From the NCBI GenBank assembly GCA_031216445.1, contig CM062202.1, positions 19,181,501 to 19,245,500 of the forward strand: DNA of 64,000 nucleotides, written 5' to 3'. The translations under genes were made by a program, and so were the position numbers. The stretch comes from Lateolabrax maculatus (lineage: Eukaryota > Chordata > Actinopteri > Acropomatiformes > Lateolabracidae). Under the pieces are notes generated by a model. That model was not told the origin of the DNA. It made no database searches and saw only the letters and a program-made list of their open reading frames with translations. Below, piece by piece: positions 40,501-54,500 of this stretch (position 1 is the first letter of the stretch; the number at the start of each line of letters is the position of its first letter).

Positions 40501-42311
40501 AATCAGCCACTAACCCGGCATGTCCTAACGGGATGGTTGCAGCTTTGGAAACTGATGCTTTTTCAAAAAAAAAAAAAAAAGTTTTTTTAGAAGAGACAGA
40601 GAGGGGAGAATGTGCTGACGTGGGTTCAGTGAAGGACGTCGCTGTCCATTGCTGTTGTTGTTGTTGGGATCAGGATTTATGCTATTGTTGCTGTTGTCAG
40701 CTGGAGAGGTTATCTATGAAAGGATGCTTATTGTGGAAAAGCTGTGTGTGTATGCGTATCTGTGTGTGCCTCTGCTGCTGTATCAGTAGATTTTTGCGTA
40801 TACAGTGCATGTGTGTTTTTTTTTCTCTGGGTGTGTGTGTGAAGTGGCAGGACTGATTAGCAACTGTTTTAGCTGCAGACAAAGGAGGATGGCGGGGGGG
40901 GGGGGCAAACATGCTGCAATCCCTCAACTCCTCTTTCCCTCCTCATATTCCTCTTACTGTCTCTCCTAGTTTCCCTCTGTTCTTTCCCTTTATTCCTATC
41001 TCTCTTCATTTTTTATCTCCTTGCTTCTGTTTCCATCTCAAACAACAAGGTGCCGTTTTGGGAGGAATGACTATAAAATGTGGTGACTGCAGTTACATAA
41101 TGGGAGCTGGTATGTCTGAATGCGTTTATGTGCTTATCATTGTCTGCAATGATAAGCAATGATCTTTTTTAGTGTATGTGTTAGACAGCACCCACTTTCC
41201 GTATGTATAAGAGTATAAATTAATGTGATTGTTTAATATGGTTGTTCATATCAGCCATGCGTAAGTTGTCCTCAGAGTAGAGAAGTGCCTACCTGCAAGA
41301 CAAACCATGCACTATTCGCCACACACATAAAATACAGACTGATGCAGAGGTTTTTTATACATGCATGCATCACACACACTGTCTTTCTAACTCTAAATGA
41401 GAGAGAAAATGGCACTGTCTGTTGCATCCGGACTGCTGTATTGCAGCAAAAACTGATCTGGAACTGAGAAAAATCATACCAGCATACAATTTTCTCACTA
41501 TCTGCCACGCTTCCTCCTCTTTCTCATTACCTGACTGCTTACTAGATTGTACAGGATGCCCCTTTGACCATGACACCTATCACTCTCAGCAGTGGCTGAA
41601 AGCTTGTCCAGTGTGGGCCGGTGCTGTCCTGCACGGGCAAATCCGTGAAGAGAGTTGGAGGACATGTGCACACTCATACACCACACTGAGTCACGAAGCA
41701 GCAGCAGCTTGGCGGCACGGCGTTGGCATCGTCTCTTCAGAGAGCGTAAACAGATCGACTGGGCCGCAATACCGCAGTTGCTCATGCTGACTCACGCTGT
41801 ACATTACCAGAGAGGGAGAGATGCAAGAACAGGCATCGAGACCGGGGACGCTCATAAAGTGGTCTCATCTCTCCCCCATCTGCTTCCCCTCCTCCACCCT
41901 TTCCAAGGTTATCGAGCAGAGAGTGGGGGTAGGGAGGGTCAGAGAAGGTGACAACCCACCTGAAGCCGCTTCACTAAGCGACGGTGGACAAACGAGGGCC
42001 CTTCAATAGACAATGGCTCTGATTAGCAATCTGTCCCCGTGTATATGGCGTGTAAAGCTGGCGGCGGGGGACGGAGTCTGAGACTGTTAGAGGGATTGTT
42101 ACTGCGGAGTCTAAGCTGGCTGGTTGGCTGGAAGGGGATGGGGGTGGTGGTGGAGGCGGTGGTGGTGATGCTGGGGGCGGGTGCACCATTTTTCTAGACC
42201 AAAATGAGCCCAATGTCACCGTGACAGCGCAGCGCTCCTCTGAGGGCACCGCGGGCCAGGGGGGAAAATGATGGATGAGTCGCCAAGCAGCCTCTCCTGC
42301 TTCATCACTGT

Positions 42312-42349
<38 letters not shown>

Positions 42350-42476
42350 AAAGTCAGGGAAATATATACACATAGTATACTCACACGGTGACAATGCATA
42401 CCCTGCAAAATGTTCACACAAAGGTATCTGGGGATACACACATCCAGTATGCACTTAAATGCACACCTGCACAAAT

Positions 42477-42513
<37 letters not shown>

Positions 42514-45500
42514 CAAATATGCTCACATGAAGCCATCTGGGGATACACAAACACAGGAATGCATGCATGTGCACACACACTTTGAGTGATTTATTTGTGT
42601 CCACATGAGTTATAATTAATCACCGGGATATAAACAAACCTGATGCAGATATTTACAGGAGTTGTCAGTTATACACACACACACACACACACATCCACAC
42701 ACACACATACACACTCACTCATAGAGCACACAGCACTGGCTTCATTATAACTGCAGCCCAGGCTAATGCCACAGGATCAATGACAGATCCTCTCTCTCTC
42801 CCTCCCCTCATTTCTCTGACCCAAAAGCAGCAGGGCGCTGCCATGCAGAGCACCCTGCAGCGTTTATTCCTTCAATGACCGAACAGTAGCCTCCAATAAG
42901 GTCCTCGGGTCATCTTGTTGCTAATACTCCACCTCAACAAATCAATCCATCCCCCCACATATCCCACCAACACCAGCCCACCATTCATTGTAACACCAGC
43001 TATGAGCGTATGGAGGATTACACTCAAAGGCAATTACTTAAAGTGCTGATTACCTAAAGAAAACTGTAACCAGTAATGCTGCTAGAATAGTTGATTGACG
43101 TCACACTCCTATAAAAGCATTCAGTTAAATAGGATTCATTTAAATCTACAATTCGGCAAGACATGAAGTTCCACAATTTAGATGCCACAATTGTACTGAG
43201 CAATGCAATAACTCTGAAGCATCATAAGCATCTGCAATCTGATTACTGCATATTTACAGTAACTACAACAGATTACAGATGTCATTTTTTGGGAATCAGA
43301 TTACTGTAATTCCATTACACCTAATCAAATACTCCTCCCCTGCCCTGCTGAGCTCACAGAAAGCAGCATCCCCGACTGTTCTCGTGCAGATGCAGGTCTA
43401 CGCCGGCAGTGAAGGAGAAATATGGCCAGCCTCTGGTGAGCAAGGAGTGTATAGCTGAGTGGCCATCCATCACGACCTTGCGGCGGAAAGCTACACACAC
43501 TCCATCCGCTCAGACCCCTCGTCTCATAAGACGGAGAGGGGATCGGGAAGACAGGACAGGATAGTAAGAGAAAGGGCTTATAAACATATTCCCTCAAGAT
43601 GGGGGGGGGAGGTGCCATGTAAAATCTTCCAACATGGGGATGGAGAAAGAATCTCTGGCTTCTTAGATTGATGGACTAAGCTTCTGCGCTTGTAGTGTTT
43701 TTCCTGCAGCACAATACACAGGGGTGTAGGGCTATGATTACTTGTAGTCAAGCCACGGCTGGGAGTGGATGGCGGCTACAGTCTAAATATTAGGATTAAT
43801 GACCATGCTGGTCAGTCTAGTGAAACATCATTCATACTTCTACTGCATTCCAGTGCCATGCAGGCAAACTATAGCATTACAGGGAAGATTTGGGGTCTGC
43901 AAAAAAGAATATACTTGTTTTTCTACCCTCAGATCAAATATGATGCTGTACACTGTGACAGATGTGATAAATAAACAATACGTGGGATCACTTGAGCCAA
44001 ACTACAGGTGAAGTAAAACAAAAATCAATTTGTTAAATTGTGAGGGCTTTCGAAGCCTATGTTCTGCTGGCCATGCTAAGGATAATGTGTGCAATAATGC
44101 ATCAGAATGTCCACCAACTGGGCAGGGTTAGGTTGAACGTCTGTTCACCCCCCCCCCCCCCCCCCCCCCCCCCCCGCCTATAACCACCACTCTCCCTTTC
44201 ATGAGATCAATTGCAGATGGTGATTATATATGCACATGGTCTGGCTGCAAAGAGGACAATAGAGAAGTGAAGCGGGGAAACGAAGGAGACGTCAGAATGG
44301 GCGGTGCTCTAACTAGGTCGAAAGGAGAGCTCCGTGCTTCGACACAATAACTTTCATTAATAATCAAGAATGTGCTGGCGCCGTTGCATTACAATTTCCC
44401 CGCAGACCCCGTCGTCACCAGACGACAAAACCGGGCTAAGTTGCGTGTTAATCAAAGTGTCTCCTGGTACACCTTGCAGGGGCAGCACAGGGACGACACT
44501 GTTGGCATCGCTTCAGAAAAACTGCGCCCAGGTCCATCTATCTTCACAAGAGGGCTGTTAGATTGAGCTAAAGGACAGCATCGGTATAAACACGAAGCCA
44601 AAGGTTAGTCATATCATCGGTCCGGGGCTTCTAGCAACAGAACGCATTAAATTGTGGCTTGTAACACATTAGCTCACATGTTCAACACAACAACAGCCTA
44701 AAGGAGTCTTCCATTGTCTTGCTGCTACGCTGTGTGAGCTGAATATTGAATGAAAAAGTAATCTCTCAGTGAAATGCCATCATAAAAGCTCTGTCTCAAG
44801 TGTATGTGGAGCCAAAGGATTAAGTCTGGAATGAGATAAAGAGGACTGCTTTATGGTAGTGGTACTGTGTTATTCAGTGTATTTTGCAGTAAAGACATGT
44901 TACCTGTCATGTCCAGTATCAGTCATTTAAGCCAGCAGCCGAACACACACGGTCAGCTGCCGGTGCAGCCCGCTGCTAACTGTGCACTCTTTCTGGCGCC
45001 CTTGCCACTATGCATATTTAGTGTCCTGTAACTGAAAACCGTCAGCTCTATCATTCTCCATTCCTGCCACTTCAGAGGTATCCGAGTCTCACGCCGAGCA
45101 GAGGTAATCTCTCACTATTGATCTGGTCACATGGCAAAGGCAAATATGTTAAAGTGGACAGTGAAACCTGCACAAGAGGGCGGAAATCTGACGGCAAAAG
45201 GAGCCATATTGCTCACTTTGTTCTTTTTGCTTTTATCACGATATACCTCAGACATTTGCGTGTGTGTGTGTGTGGCTTAAGCAAACCTTTGCCTGCTTAC
45301 ATGGGCTCCCATGAATTTTGTCTTGTAATAAGTTGTGGCAGCCACATACGGTAGAGGAAGCTTCAGAAGACAGGCATTGATTTCGAGCAACTCTGTCCGG
45401 ACATCTCCTCTTTCTGGTTGGGTACACCTATCCACAGCTAATGAGCAGCCGTCTTCATTGCCTGCCGAGTGAGACGTTCTTTTTCATGAATTGTGTCAGG

Positions 45501-48500
45501 AAACACTGGCGATTCATTACCGAGGAGGAGAGACGGAGGAGGGAAAAAAAAAAAAAAAAAAAAAGAGTATGATGGTTAAGCCTGAGCTTTAAGACAGACA
45601 AGTATGTCCCCTAATCCCTTCTGAGCAGCCGTAAGCCCTCCGTTATCACTCGTTAGAATTGTGCATCACTTAAACACATTAACTTAGGCCCTAATGCTGG
45701 CCCTTTTTGTAGGACACAGCAGCTGCTCATAGCAGCCAGTCACTGGGCTAAGAGCGAAGAAACATGCTAATTGCTGTCAAACTCATTTAATAGGGTAACA
45801 AGGGTGTTTTTTTTTAATGAATGCATGATGAGTATGAGCACATTTTACAGCAATCAACGTTATCCCGGAAAGGCCATTGCAATTCCGCGCTATCCCTCGT
45901 GTGTCAGAAAGTGAACCCGATGATAAAATCAAGCATTAACACACACAGTGACTGCCACATATCATATCATATCAGAGCATATATGCATGCACATGGTTGT
46001 ATAGTCATATCTTTCTCTTTCTTTCTGCCACACACAGCGGGTTCTAGTTATCAGCATACAGGTGAAAAAGACAGGCAGAAGCTTGCTTTTCGCAGAGGTC
46101 TTGTGGGACTAGGCTCAGAGGTACATTCTCACTCCACTCCACTGTACTATAGAGTAAATCTGCAGCCACAGTGTACTCCACTCTTGATACTGGCCTTCAG
46201 CAGCCCAACATCCTTTCAGTCTGTCAACCAGCAAGAGCTCTTTTAGCTGCATGAATAACTCATAACATACAGAAACACTGTAAACACTCAAGTCAACAGG
46301 ACACACAGAGGCTAATAAATGAAACAGATATCAGGCTGTGTCGGAAATGTAGGTAGCACTGACGTGTATTCAATGTGGACATGCGATTCTGAATGTAATA
46401 TCTTTATTTCTTTGCTTACTATGAGTACAATTTCCTACATGTTCTGTGGGTATTCTGAAGCATTAACAAAGGAATATCAGGCAATATTGATTCTGAAATG
46501 GACTGTGTAATGCAGGGAGTAAAAAGCAATAGTCCACTTCTTTGTCTAAAAGTTCTCTATGTGCTGTTGTGTTATCTCAGAATAATGTGCAAATAGTTAT
46601 GACTATGTTACCCAGGTGCTTCCCACCATAGCTTCACAACAGCTTACAAGTGGAGTGCAAACGTAATTCTATTTCTGTGTTTTTCTTCCATTTCGTTTTG
46701 CTGCGATTCGGTGAACATGGATAAATACGGCCTGATGCTGCCTGTGATCTCCAGCTGTGCCAAGGGTCGCACTGACAAGGGAGGACCTCAACGACTGGCC
46801 GGCCACTACAACACAGCAGAAAGCGGCTTATGTATTCTGACTGCAGCACGGCTAAGATGCTTGGTGTTTGCTGAGACAGCAGATGAGCTCTCCCTGCCCC
46901 TTGCTCAACCAAGGCAGGATAGACTTAATTGCCTCATTAGCAAAAGGGCCGGCAAGGAGTCGGCCTCTTCCACATTGTTCAATGTCAAGAGTGCAACCGA
47001 GAGGAAAGGTTAATAGAGTAAACAGCATATCCCTCTCCTAAATGGAAAAATGTTTGTTTTCTAGTATGATGGGTCAGTGACTAAAAGCTTAATTTCACTC
47101 CACAATGAATTATGCACTTGATTTCATCTTATCAGCACATTGCATAGTCTAACCTTCATTATCCCTAGTTTCAGAGTATAACACAACTTGCTGTTGCTGT
47201 GTGGTAACTCCCAAAGCTGTCTTTTTTAAGCTTGGACCCGTCTAGAAAGCAGAGTCATCATGCCAACTTTAATTATTTTAAGAGCTTGAATTTGCAAACT
47301 CTGCTATTTCCTCCTCCACAGCGTCTTTGGACCCCAGACAGCAAATCAAGCCAAACACTAACACTCTTGATTTCCCTCTTGAAGAAAGACACACAAAATA
47401 AAAATTATGTCTGCTGCTGAGAGAAAATGTGAGGTCCAAATAAGCCTCATGTTTAATCATTTTGAGAGAGACATAGAACTCATGAGTACAGCCCGGTTTT
47501 CATTTACTACTGCAGCGTTCACACACTGAAGAGCACCACCATCCTCATCGAGCAACCACAATAAGAAAATTTAATTCAAAGTGCGACAGTTTGGACAACA
47601 ATGTCAAACCATGACAGGCATTTTGAATGCAGTCCTAAGCCTCTGTCTGTCTCTTCGCAAGAGATGTGGTGATCCATAAGTCGGGCCTGACAAAATGCAT
47701 GACGGGCCAGGCTAAATAAGTGTGGACTGAACAGAAATGCTAAGATGACTTCAACAAATGGAGGAAACGTGCGGTTTTCGTCACTGAATGAGCTGCGAGT
47801 TAGGATTGGAAATTGTTGGCATTAATTTGCTAGTCTCCCAGGTACACTCCATTACCGAGTGAGTATACCACATGTGCGCCCCTAACGTACAGCTGCAGAA
47901 AGCAGCAGCGAGCACACACACACTCCACGTTCACCATATGTCCATCTAAAGCTAGTGCTTCCCTCCTGCTAATGGAGAAAATGAGCACAACATAGAGCCT
48001 TGTAAGATATAAACATCACATCCATACTGTTGATACTTCAGGCTGTAGATTATACCACCCTTACTGCCGGGCACTTTGAGACAGAGGCTATATAAAAAAT
48101 GTACAGCTAAACATCTGCATGGCCAGTATGGCGTAAAGGCTCCATTTCATCAACAAGTCAAGTCTAACGAGTCGGAAAAAACAAAGGTGGGGGTGCCATC
48201 TGTTCTGCACCACTTTGCTGGGAAAGGGGAAAATAAGTGGGAGGACAAGCTTTTTCAGCACTGGCAATATAAACTGTACGTTGACCACAGCCTGAGCTTC
48301 TGAATAAGCAGTGTTATCTCCTGTGGAAACAACCTTCTCAACCTTTCGGCCTGACAAAAGGGCCCTGGGCTCTTTAATATGAAGTACAGAGGGGAGAGCT
48401 GTAGTGCAATCAGTGACTTAACATACTTAATTTGTGGACAACCTAGAAATTGATCAATGATATTCAGTTTACAATGTTTTCGCTGTGTTATTAAAGACCA

Positions 48501-51500
48501 AATGGCTAGCATTGTGGTTGGATAATTAAACCATCCATCACACAACATCCACTACAAGAAACTGGCAACCCAAGACTGGACCTAAGTTATTGGATTTTAC
48601 AGCTCCCAATGAATGGCAATTACATGAGGTAAGGTTTTGATGACCGAGGATTTCCTCCCTATAAAGAATGAATCAGCAGAATTGCATATCTTATAGAGCT
48701 TTAAAGGTCATTCCCAAAGTTTGGTTACAGTCAATGAATAGATTAAGCCCACTATTTAAAGTTACTGCATGATCGAGTTTTTCTGTCTCCAAACAAAATA
48801 AAATCCTTTGATTTCTTGCCCTCAGTATAGATCTAAATTGGACAGATGGCTCAGTCCTGACTTCAGTTATCATGCACACAAGAGTGGAGGGGATCCTCCA
48901 GATGGTGTTCAGGTCTTGTGCAGGTAACCGCTTTGTCTTCCAACACTCTAATCAATGGCCACCAAATTCCCTCCCTTCCAAACACCATCCATCTTTAAGT
49001 CTTTCCAGGCTGCTCGGTGATGACCAAAAGCGGCTGAAGATAAATGTTTAAAGGGCAGAAGGGCCTCTACTGATTAAAGCCACTAATGCTTTAGGGAAGA
49101 CTGGCAAGCAAAAGAGGAAATGGAGTGAGACAATGGAGCACGCGGGTTCAAAACACCTAATGGAGTGTCCTGCTCACTGGGCTAATAAACTGTTTCAAAT
49201 TGAAAGGAACAGCAGGCGTCTAAATAGAGCGGCGTGGAACATTTCCCCCTGTTCATTCAGTCAGCTTCCAATTGGAAAAGCGGGAGAGGAGGGAAAAAAA
49301 CTTGCCTGGCTTGCCATTGTTTGCTGCAGTGCAAGTTGCTTTTCTTCATCTGCAATCAATTCTGGGGATTGAATTACGGCTGAATGCCATGCAGAGTAAA
49401 AAAGAAAAGAAAATCAATGCCCTGTGCATCAGCATCACACTGGTATACATAAAATAAATGAACATTTCAGAATTCTTTCTGTCCGCATGAAAAATCCATG
49501 CCTTTAAGATTTATGGGGAGGACACCCAGTGGTGGCAGTCTAGCTGTGAAATGTTTTCTCTTGCTGATTCTCATCTCAGCAGCATGATGCTGCTCGAATG
49601 TCCAAGTTGATATTTGGACATGATAATCAATAATCACAGTGTGAGATGAGGCACCTCACAGGTTGGGGGCTGACAGGTGCACCCCATGACCAATTAAAGG
49701 GCTAAGCGACGAGTAAGAAATGATCAATTATTGGCAGACAGTTTACTGGGATTTTGACACTATGTCAGTCACTGAAAATGTCAGCACAGCAAACATTATT
49801 CCAGCAGTAAAAACAGCAAACTACTCAATCAAGTTTCCCTTTGCAGAATTAAGAAAATGATTTCATGTCATCTTGACCTGACGTGAAATAAGCATGATCG
49901 GGCTTGCTCAGCCTTTGGACATATTAACAGGATTCTAGGTGGCAGAGTAAATATTTGAAGAGACACACAGGCTTGATTGCTACTGTAACGCAACCAATGT
50001 CACTCCAGTGCTGCTCAATGGGTGTAAATGTTTTATCAATAGTTTGCTTCGTCTTCCTTTTGTGCCATTGATGTAAGCACTATGTTAAGCTGCTTGAAAG
50101 TAAGAGACACCTCGGCAATAGGGATTTTGGGTTTTTGAGCTGTTTATTTTGCTGCACAGTTGAATCACACAGCTGCACAAAAAACAGAGATATACCTGGT
50201 TTCAGAGACAGAGGACATAGATCAAAAGCATGTTCTGCTTAGAGAAGACAAGCATGCCAGCTTTATTCTGTGTTGCCAGTTTTCACTACCGCAGAAAGCA
50301 CCACAGCAGGGCTGGGAGCTCTGAGATGATAGCATCTCAGCCCCCACCACTGATAAACAAATCTTTTTAAATGGTATTTTTGTAAGACGTATGAATTTTG
50401 ATCACCTTTGCTCACCTTATCTGAAGAGCACTCTGTTGGTGATGGATGGAATCGTATTTTTCAGCAATGTCAATAGCTGCAGAGAATTAATATCAGGAGT
50501 CAGGACAGACCTTTAATGGGGTGAATCAATGGGAAACAATTCCATGCTCCACCTCGCCGACAGCATCGGCGTTTATCTCACTGTTTTGTTCACTCTTTGA
50601 TCTCCTCACTGCTTACATAAAACAATCATAGACCTTGATTCAATTATTTATGCACACAGGCAGCAAATCACTTCACATTTTCTAAGAAAATAGAAAGCTG
50701 TAATTGCACTTGCTCCATTGACTTTCATGGTTATTCACTTCTGCAAAAAAGGCAGAAATCCTCCCTTTGAGGAAATGGCCATGGCTGTAGAGATTACAGG
50801 GAGCTGGGGGACAATGCAACATTTCAGTGTCATAACTAACTAAGCTTTTAAATGGATACCTATTTTAGGTTTGGAGCAGGAAATCACAAATTACCTGCAT
50901 TTAGCATGTTTCTGCTTTTTGCATCATTTAATATTACTTATAATGGATTGGGGTCCCACTTTTAGGCATTTATGGTCCTATTCCTGATATCATAATGCAC
51001 TACCAAAACTACATGCAGGGTTGCAAATAACAATTATTTGTAAAATCAAAAAATCTATTGACTTTCTTTATGCCACAATTAATTGTTTTTGATTTGACGA
51101 TTTGACTTGATTGTTGAAAAATCTTGTTTGAGATTTTGGGAAATTTGTTAACTCCCCTTTTGCCGAGAACACGACTCTCCACTCTGTACTGCAAACTGCA
51201 GCCACAGGGCTATCTTAGCTTAGTATAAAAACTGTAAACTAGGAAAAAAGCTGGCCTGGCTCTGTGCAAAGGCAACAGATCCGCCAATCAGCATCTCTAA
51301 GGCTCAGTAATTAGCACATTACATCTTAAACACCTACATTTAAATTTTGTCATATGTATGTGTGTAAGTTTATCTGCACAAGATGTCTGTGTCTTTAATT
51401 GTTTGTGTACATTAGTAGAGACCACTAGTGTGGCGTAATGTCATGTGTAGGTTGTGTATGTGACTCCAGTTACAGTGGATTTGAGCCTCCCCAGAACATC

Positions 51501-54500
51501 TGTCAAAGATTAGCAGTAAAGTGAAATAGGCAGTTCCTGTTCATACGTTCCAAAATAATCTGGCAGTAATTTTCCCAGTGAAGGATGAAAAGGGGGAAGG
51601 GTTTGTAGGTCAGAAACACTACACAAACCCAGCTCTGTCTAGGCATGTGTCTAGTGTTTTACAAGTGACAAAAGGCCCATACAGAATAATGCTTGGATTG
51701 CTTGGAAATTATGGGTGTGGCAGAAACACAGCAGGAGAAAGATGAAAAAACTGTCAAACAAAGAAATATTGAAGAAACAGCAGATGAATTCAGGACGAAG
51801 TGTGTTCATTTCACCAGTGCGACCTTTAGTTTTACCTTGGATGTCTTTGGCTGCTATAAAAATACAACCTGCCTTGCACTTAGAGTACAAAGCAGCTACA
51901 CTTTCACCTACAAACACTCTCATTCGAAAGCATGGCATCAAACTTACTGTGAGAGAATAGAAAGACCTTCTAACTGAAAGCACCTCAATCAATGAAACAT
52001 GAAGAATACCTCAGGTACAAAAAAACGGACGGCTTGTTATTTAGGGAAGCTTGCTGTCACTCAAAGGCCGTGCACATCAGGGGGAAAGTGCTTGGGAGGC
52101 AAATCAGTGTTTGCTGATGATATGGGTCAATTGTTTTGAGGACGGCTGGACCTCTGTACTCATCTGTAGGCGTCTTCAGTCACCCCTGGTAGAGGTTTTG
52201 TATTCCAGAGTGCTCTGCCCTTGCTGAGAAATTCAGATTCGCCATTTTCGCTTTGAGTAATATAATCCTCTCTTGATGGAAGTCTGTTTACACTTTGTTC
52301 TGCATGTCAAATCGCTGACATTGTAGGAGGAAGGGAAGTCACTTAACTATCTGGAACAATATATTACTAGCTATTTGCTGTATATGTGTTGATATGTCTG
52401 CATGATGTTAATCACATAATTGCGTCATATCATTTAAAGGTTTTACACTTTTACAATGTGAAATGAAGGTTAACTCACTGTGCGAGGCTCCACACCTACC
52501 TGACAAATGGTTTAAATATCGTGCAAGTTGGAGTCCCGCAAAGCATATCTGCCAAATTCATCACGTGCTCTCAAAAAACAAATATTTTCAAAGCTGAGAA
52601 TGTAGATAGGGGATGCCACATGATAACGCTGAAGAATAATGCGAGTCAAAAGGAGATCAAAACAAAGCCTTAATGTATGGTAACTAGACGTCAAATATCG
52701 AAATGTCTCTGGGTTTGTAGGAATGTCAGAAGTCTGTGGCTGGGTGTGTGTGGGAGTGTGATTCAGGCGCAAACACATCAAGATGTCACTTCATAACCTC
52801 TGGCTCAGGAGGCTCCTGTCATCTTCACATTTCAGAGATCCTCTGCCTACCCCGGCAGACATGCTAAATATAGAATGGGGACAGAATTTCTGTTTGGAGC
52901 CACTGCTCTCTTTATCTACATCCAACACTAGCATGCGTGCATATATGCACTGCCATCATCTGACTGTTAGACGCATGTAAGCATGCATGTAGACACACAA
53001 GCCTTGGCCCATTCACCAATGTTAAGAGCCTACTTTAGTCCCATGATCACTCACATTGCTTTGTGTTATACACTGATGCTCAAATGGACACCAAGTGAGG
53101 GTGCAGAAGTTTGGATCTCATATAAAAGCTGCCCATTCTTTCCAATTACATTTCTGTCAAGTGACTTACACTATGTTATTACTTCTTGGACAGTCATTTT
53201 CTAATTCCCTCATTCAGAATAATTTAATCCTGGCACAAGGACAGATAGGCGATCCATCACCAGACTCCTTTACGTAGCAGAATCTACCACACTGTTACTG
53301 AGTAACTCTATATGACCTTGTTCTTTTTCTTACTTTGTATCAGCAGTGTTATGGAGGGGAGCTACGGAATTCTCTGTGGCAATTAATTGTGCTACTTATC
53401 TGTAATGTGAACAGTGGATATTACATCTCCAACAGATATTAAATTAAGGATGTCTCAGGACAAAGCCAAATAAAAAGGAAATGAGCCCCTATTAATGACT
53501 ATTGATTCTTTTATAATAAAACAGCTGCTTCCTCTCTTTACTTGGCCTTGGTGTTGATCTTGAATTAATCCAGGCATTAACTTTAGGAAAATGTCCTTCA
53601 CTCCTGCACAGCAGAGCAGCCTAGCCTGAGAAGCTATATATCTCCCTGGTCAGGGGAAAATGCTCTTTTGGCTGACTGGCAGATATTTTGTTCTTGCATG
53701 AGAGACACATGACCCAGGATGTAACTGTACTGGACGTTCACCTTAATGATATCATTTTCAGCTGCACAAATTGTTTTATATAGTCGTATCTTGTGACATG
53801 ACAAGGGAAAGAGAAAATGCCTCACCATGGCAACAACAAGTCATTTAATACTCTTGGCACAGGCTGGTGGTTATTTTAAGAAAAAGTGTACCATTATTAT
53901 TTCTATTAGGGAGTAAATGACTGTTGTATAATTTAACCAGTGATGTCACCTTGCCATTGCTGGCTCAGCTGTGCCAGCTAAGAAGTGGTTGTGTTTTTAT
54001 CGTCATTGTCATCATTATCATCATCATCATCATCGTCATCTCTATCATCAGTAGGGAACTAGTATTTAGATAATCTACATGTTTGTCTTGAATCACACCA
54101 TCATTATCTAATGCAGCAAAGCTGATGACTGAACCCAAAAAATGTGTTGGCATGCCGTGTCCACTGCCAAGTCAGCTCTTTTAGTAAAAGTGCAGGCTCA
54201 GTGACCACCATACTGTGGATTCACCATGGACTGTATTAAAAAAGTGGACATAGCCACCGTGACGGCACCCGTTGGTTTGTGGACAGCCGTTTTGAAGCCT
54301 ATTTTGGCCGTCACCACCTTGTTTTTTTGGAACCAGTGGGGTCACTCCCTGCTGGCCGTTAGAAAGAATGCAGGTTTAAGGCACGGCCTTAATATAATTT
54401 AAACGAGTGAAATATATAAAAATGTACTCCCGTAACGTTGTCATGAACTAGCTATATAGACCAAAACTGTTTTTTGTACCAGGCTGTGAACAAGTTTATT

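Larger units (their letters stand above)
35169..41639 (-). other. clmp intron 1 between palindromic element and CpG-richer block
   Basis: Non-coding DNA with a (CA)n block at 37555-37599, a MITE-like repeat at 38205-38508, a poly-A run near 40565-40580 and a short hairpin at 41131-41158. No exon was recognised. Confidence 0.75.
42266..51129 (-). other. clmp intron 1, 5' third
   Basis: Mostly unique-looking non-coding DNA. Holds CA runs (42314-42347, 42481-42511, 42672-42693), a C28 run (44148-44175), an A21 run (45544-45564) and a CpG-richer block (44280-44560). No exon, RNA gene or named repeat was recognised in 45600-51100. Confidence 0.75.

Noticed and set aside
41974..42507. 177-codon minus-strand ORF, the longest in the window
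   Set aside because: It is built from CA microsatellites (Cys-Val runs) and Pro runs from TGG repeats; there is no domain or splice context.
51651..51992. Overlapping ORFs of 113, 94 and 81 codons on both strands
   Set aside because: Mutual overlap on both strands and lack of any motif indicate chance openness.
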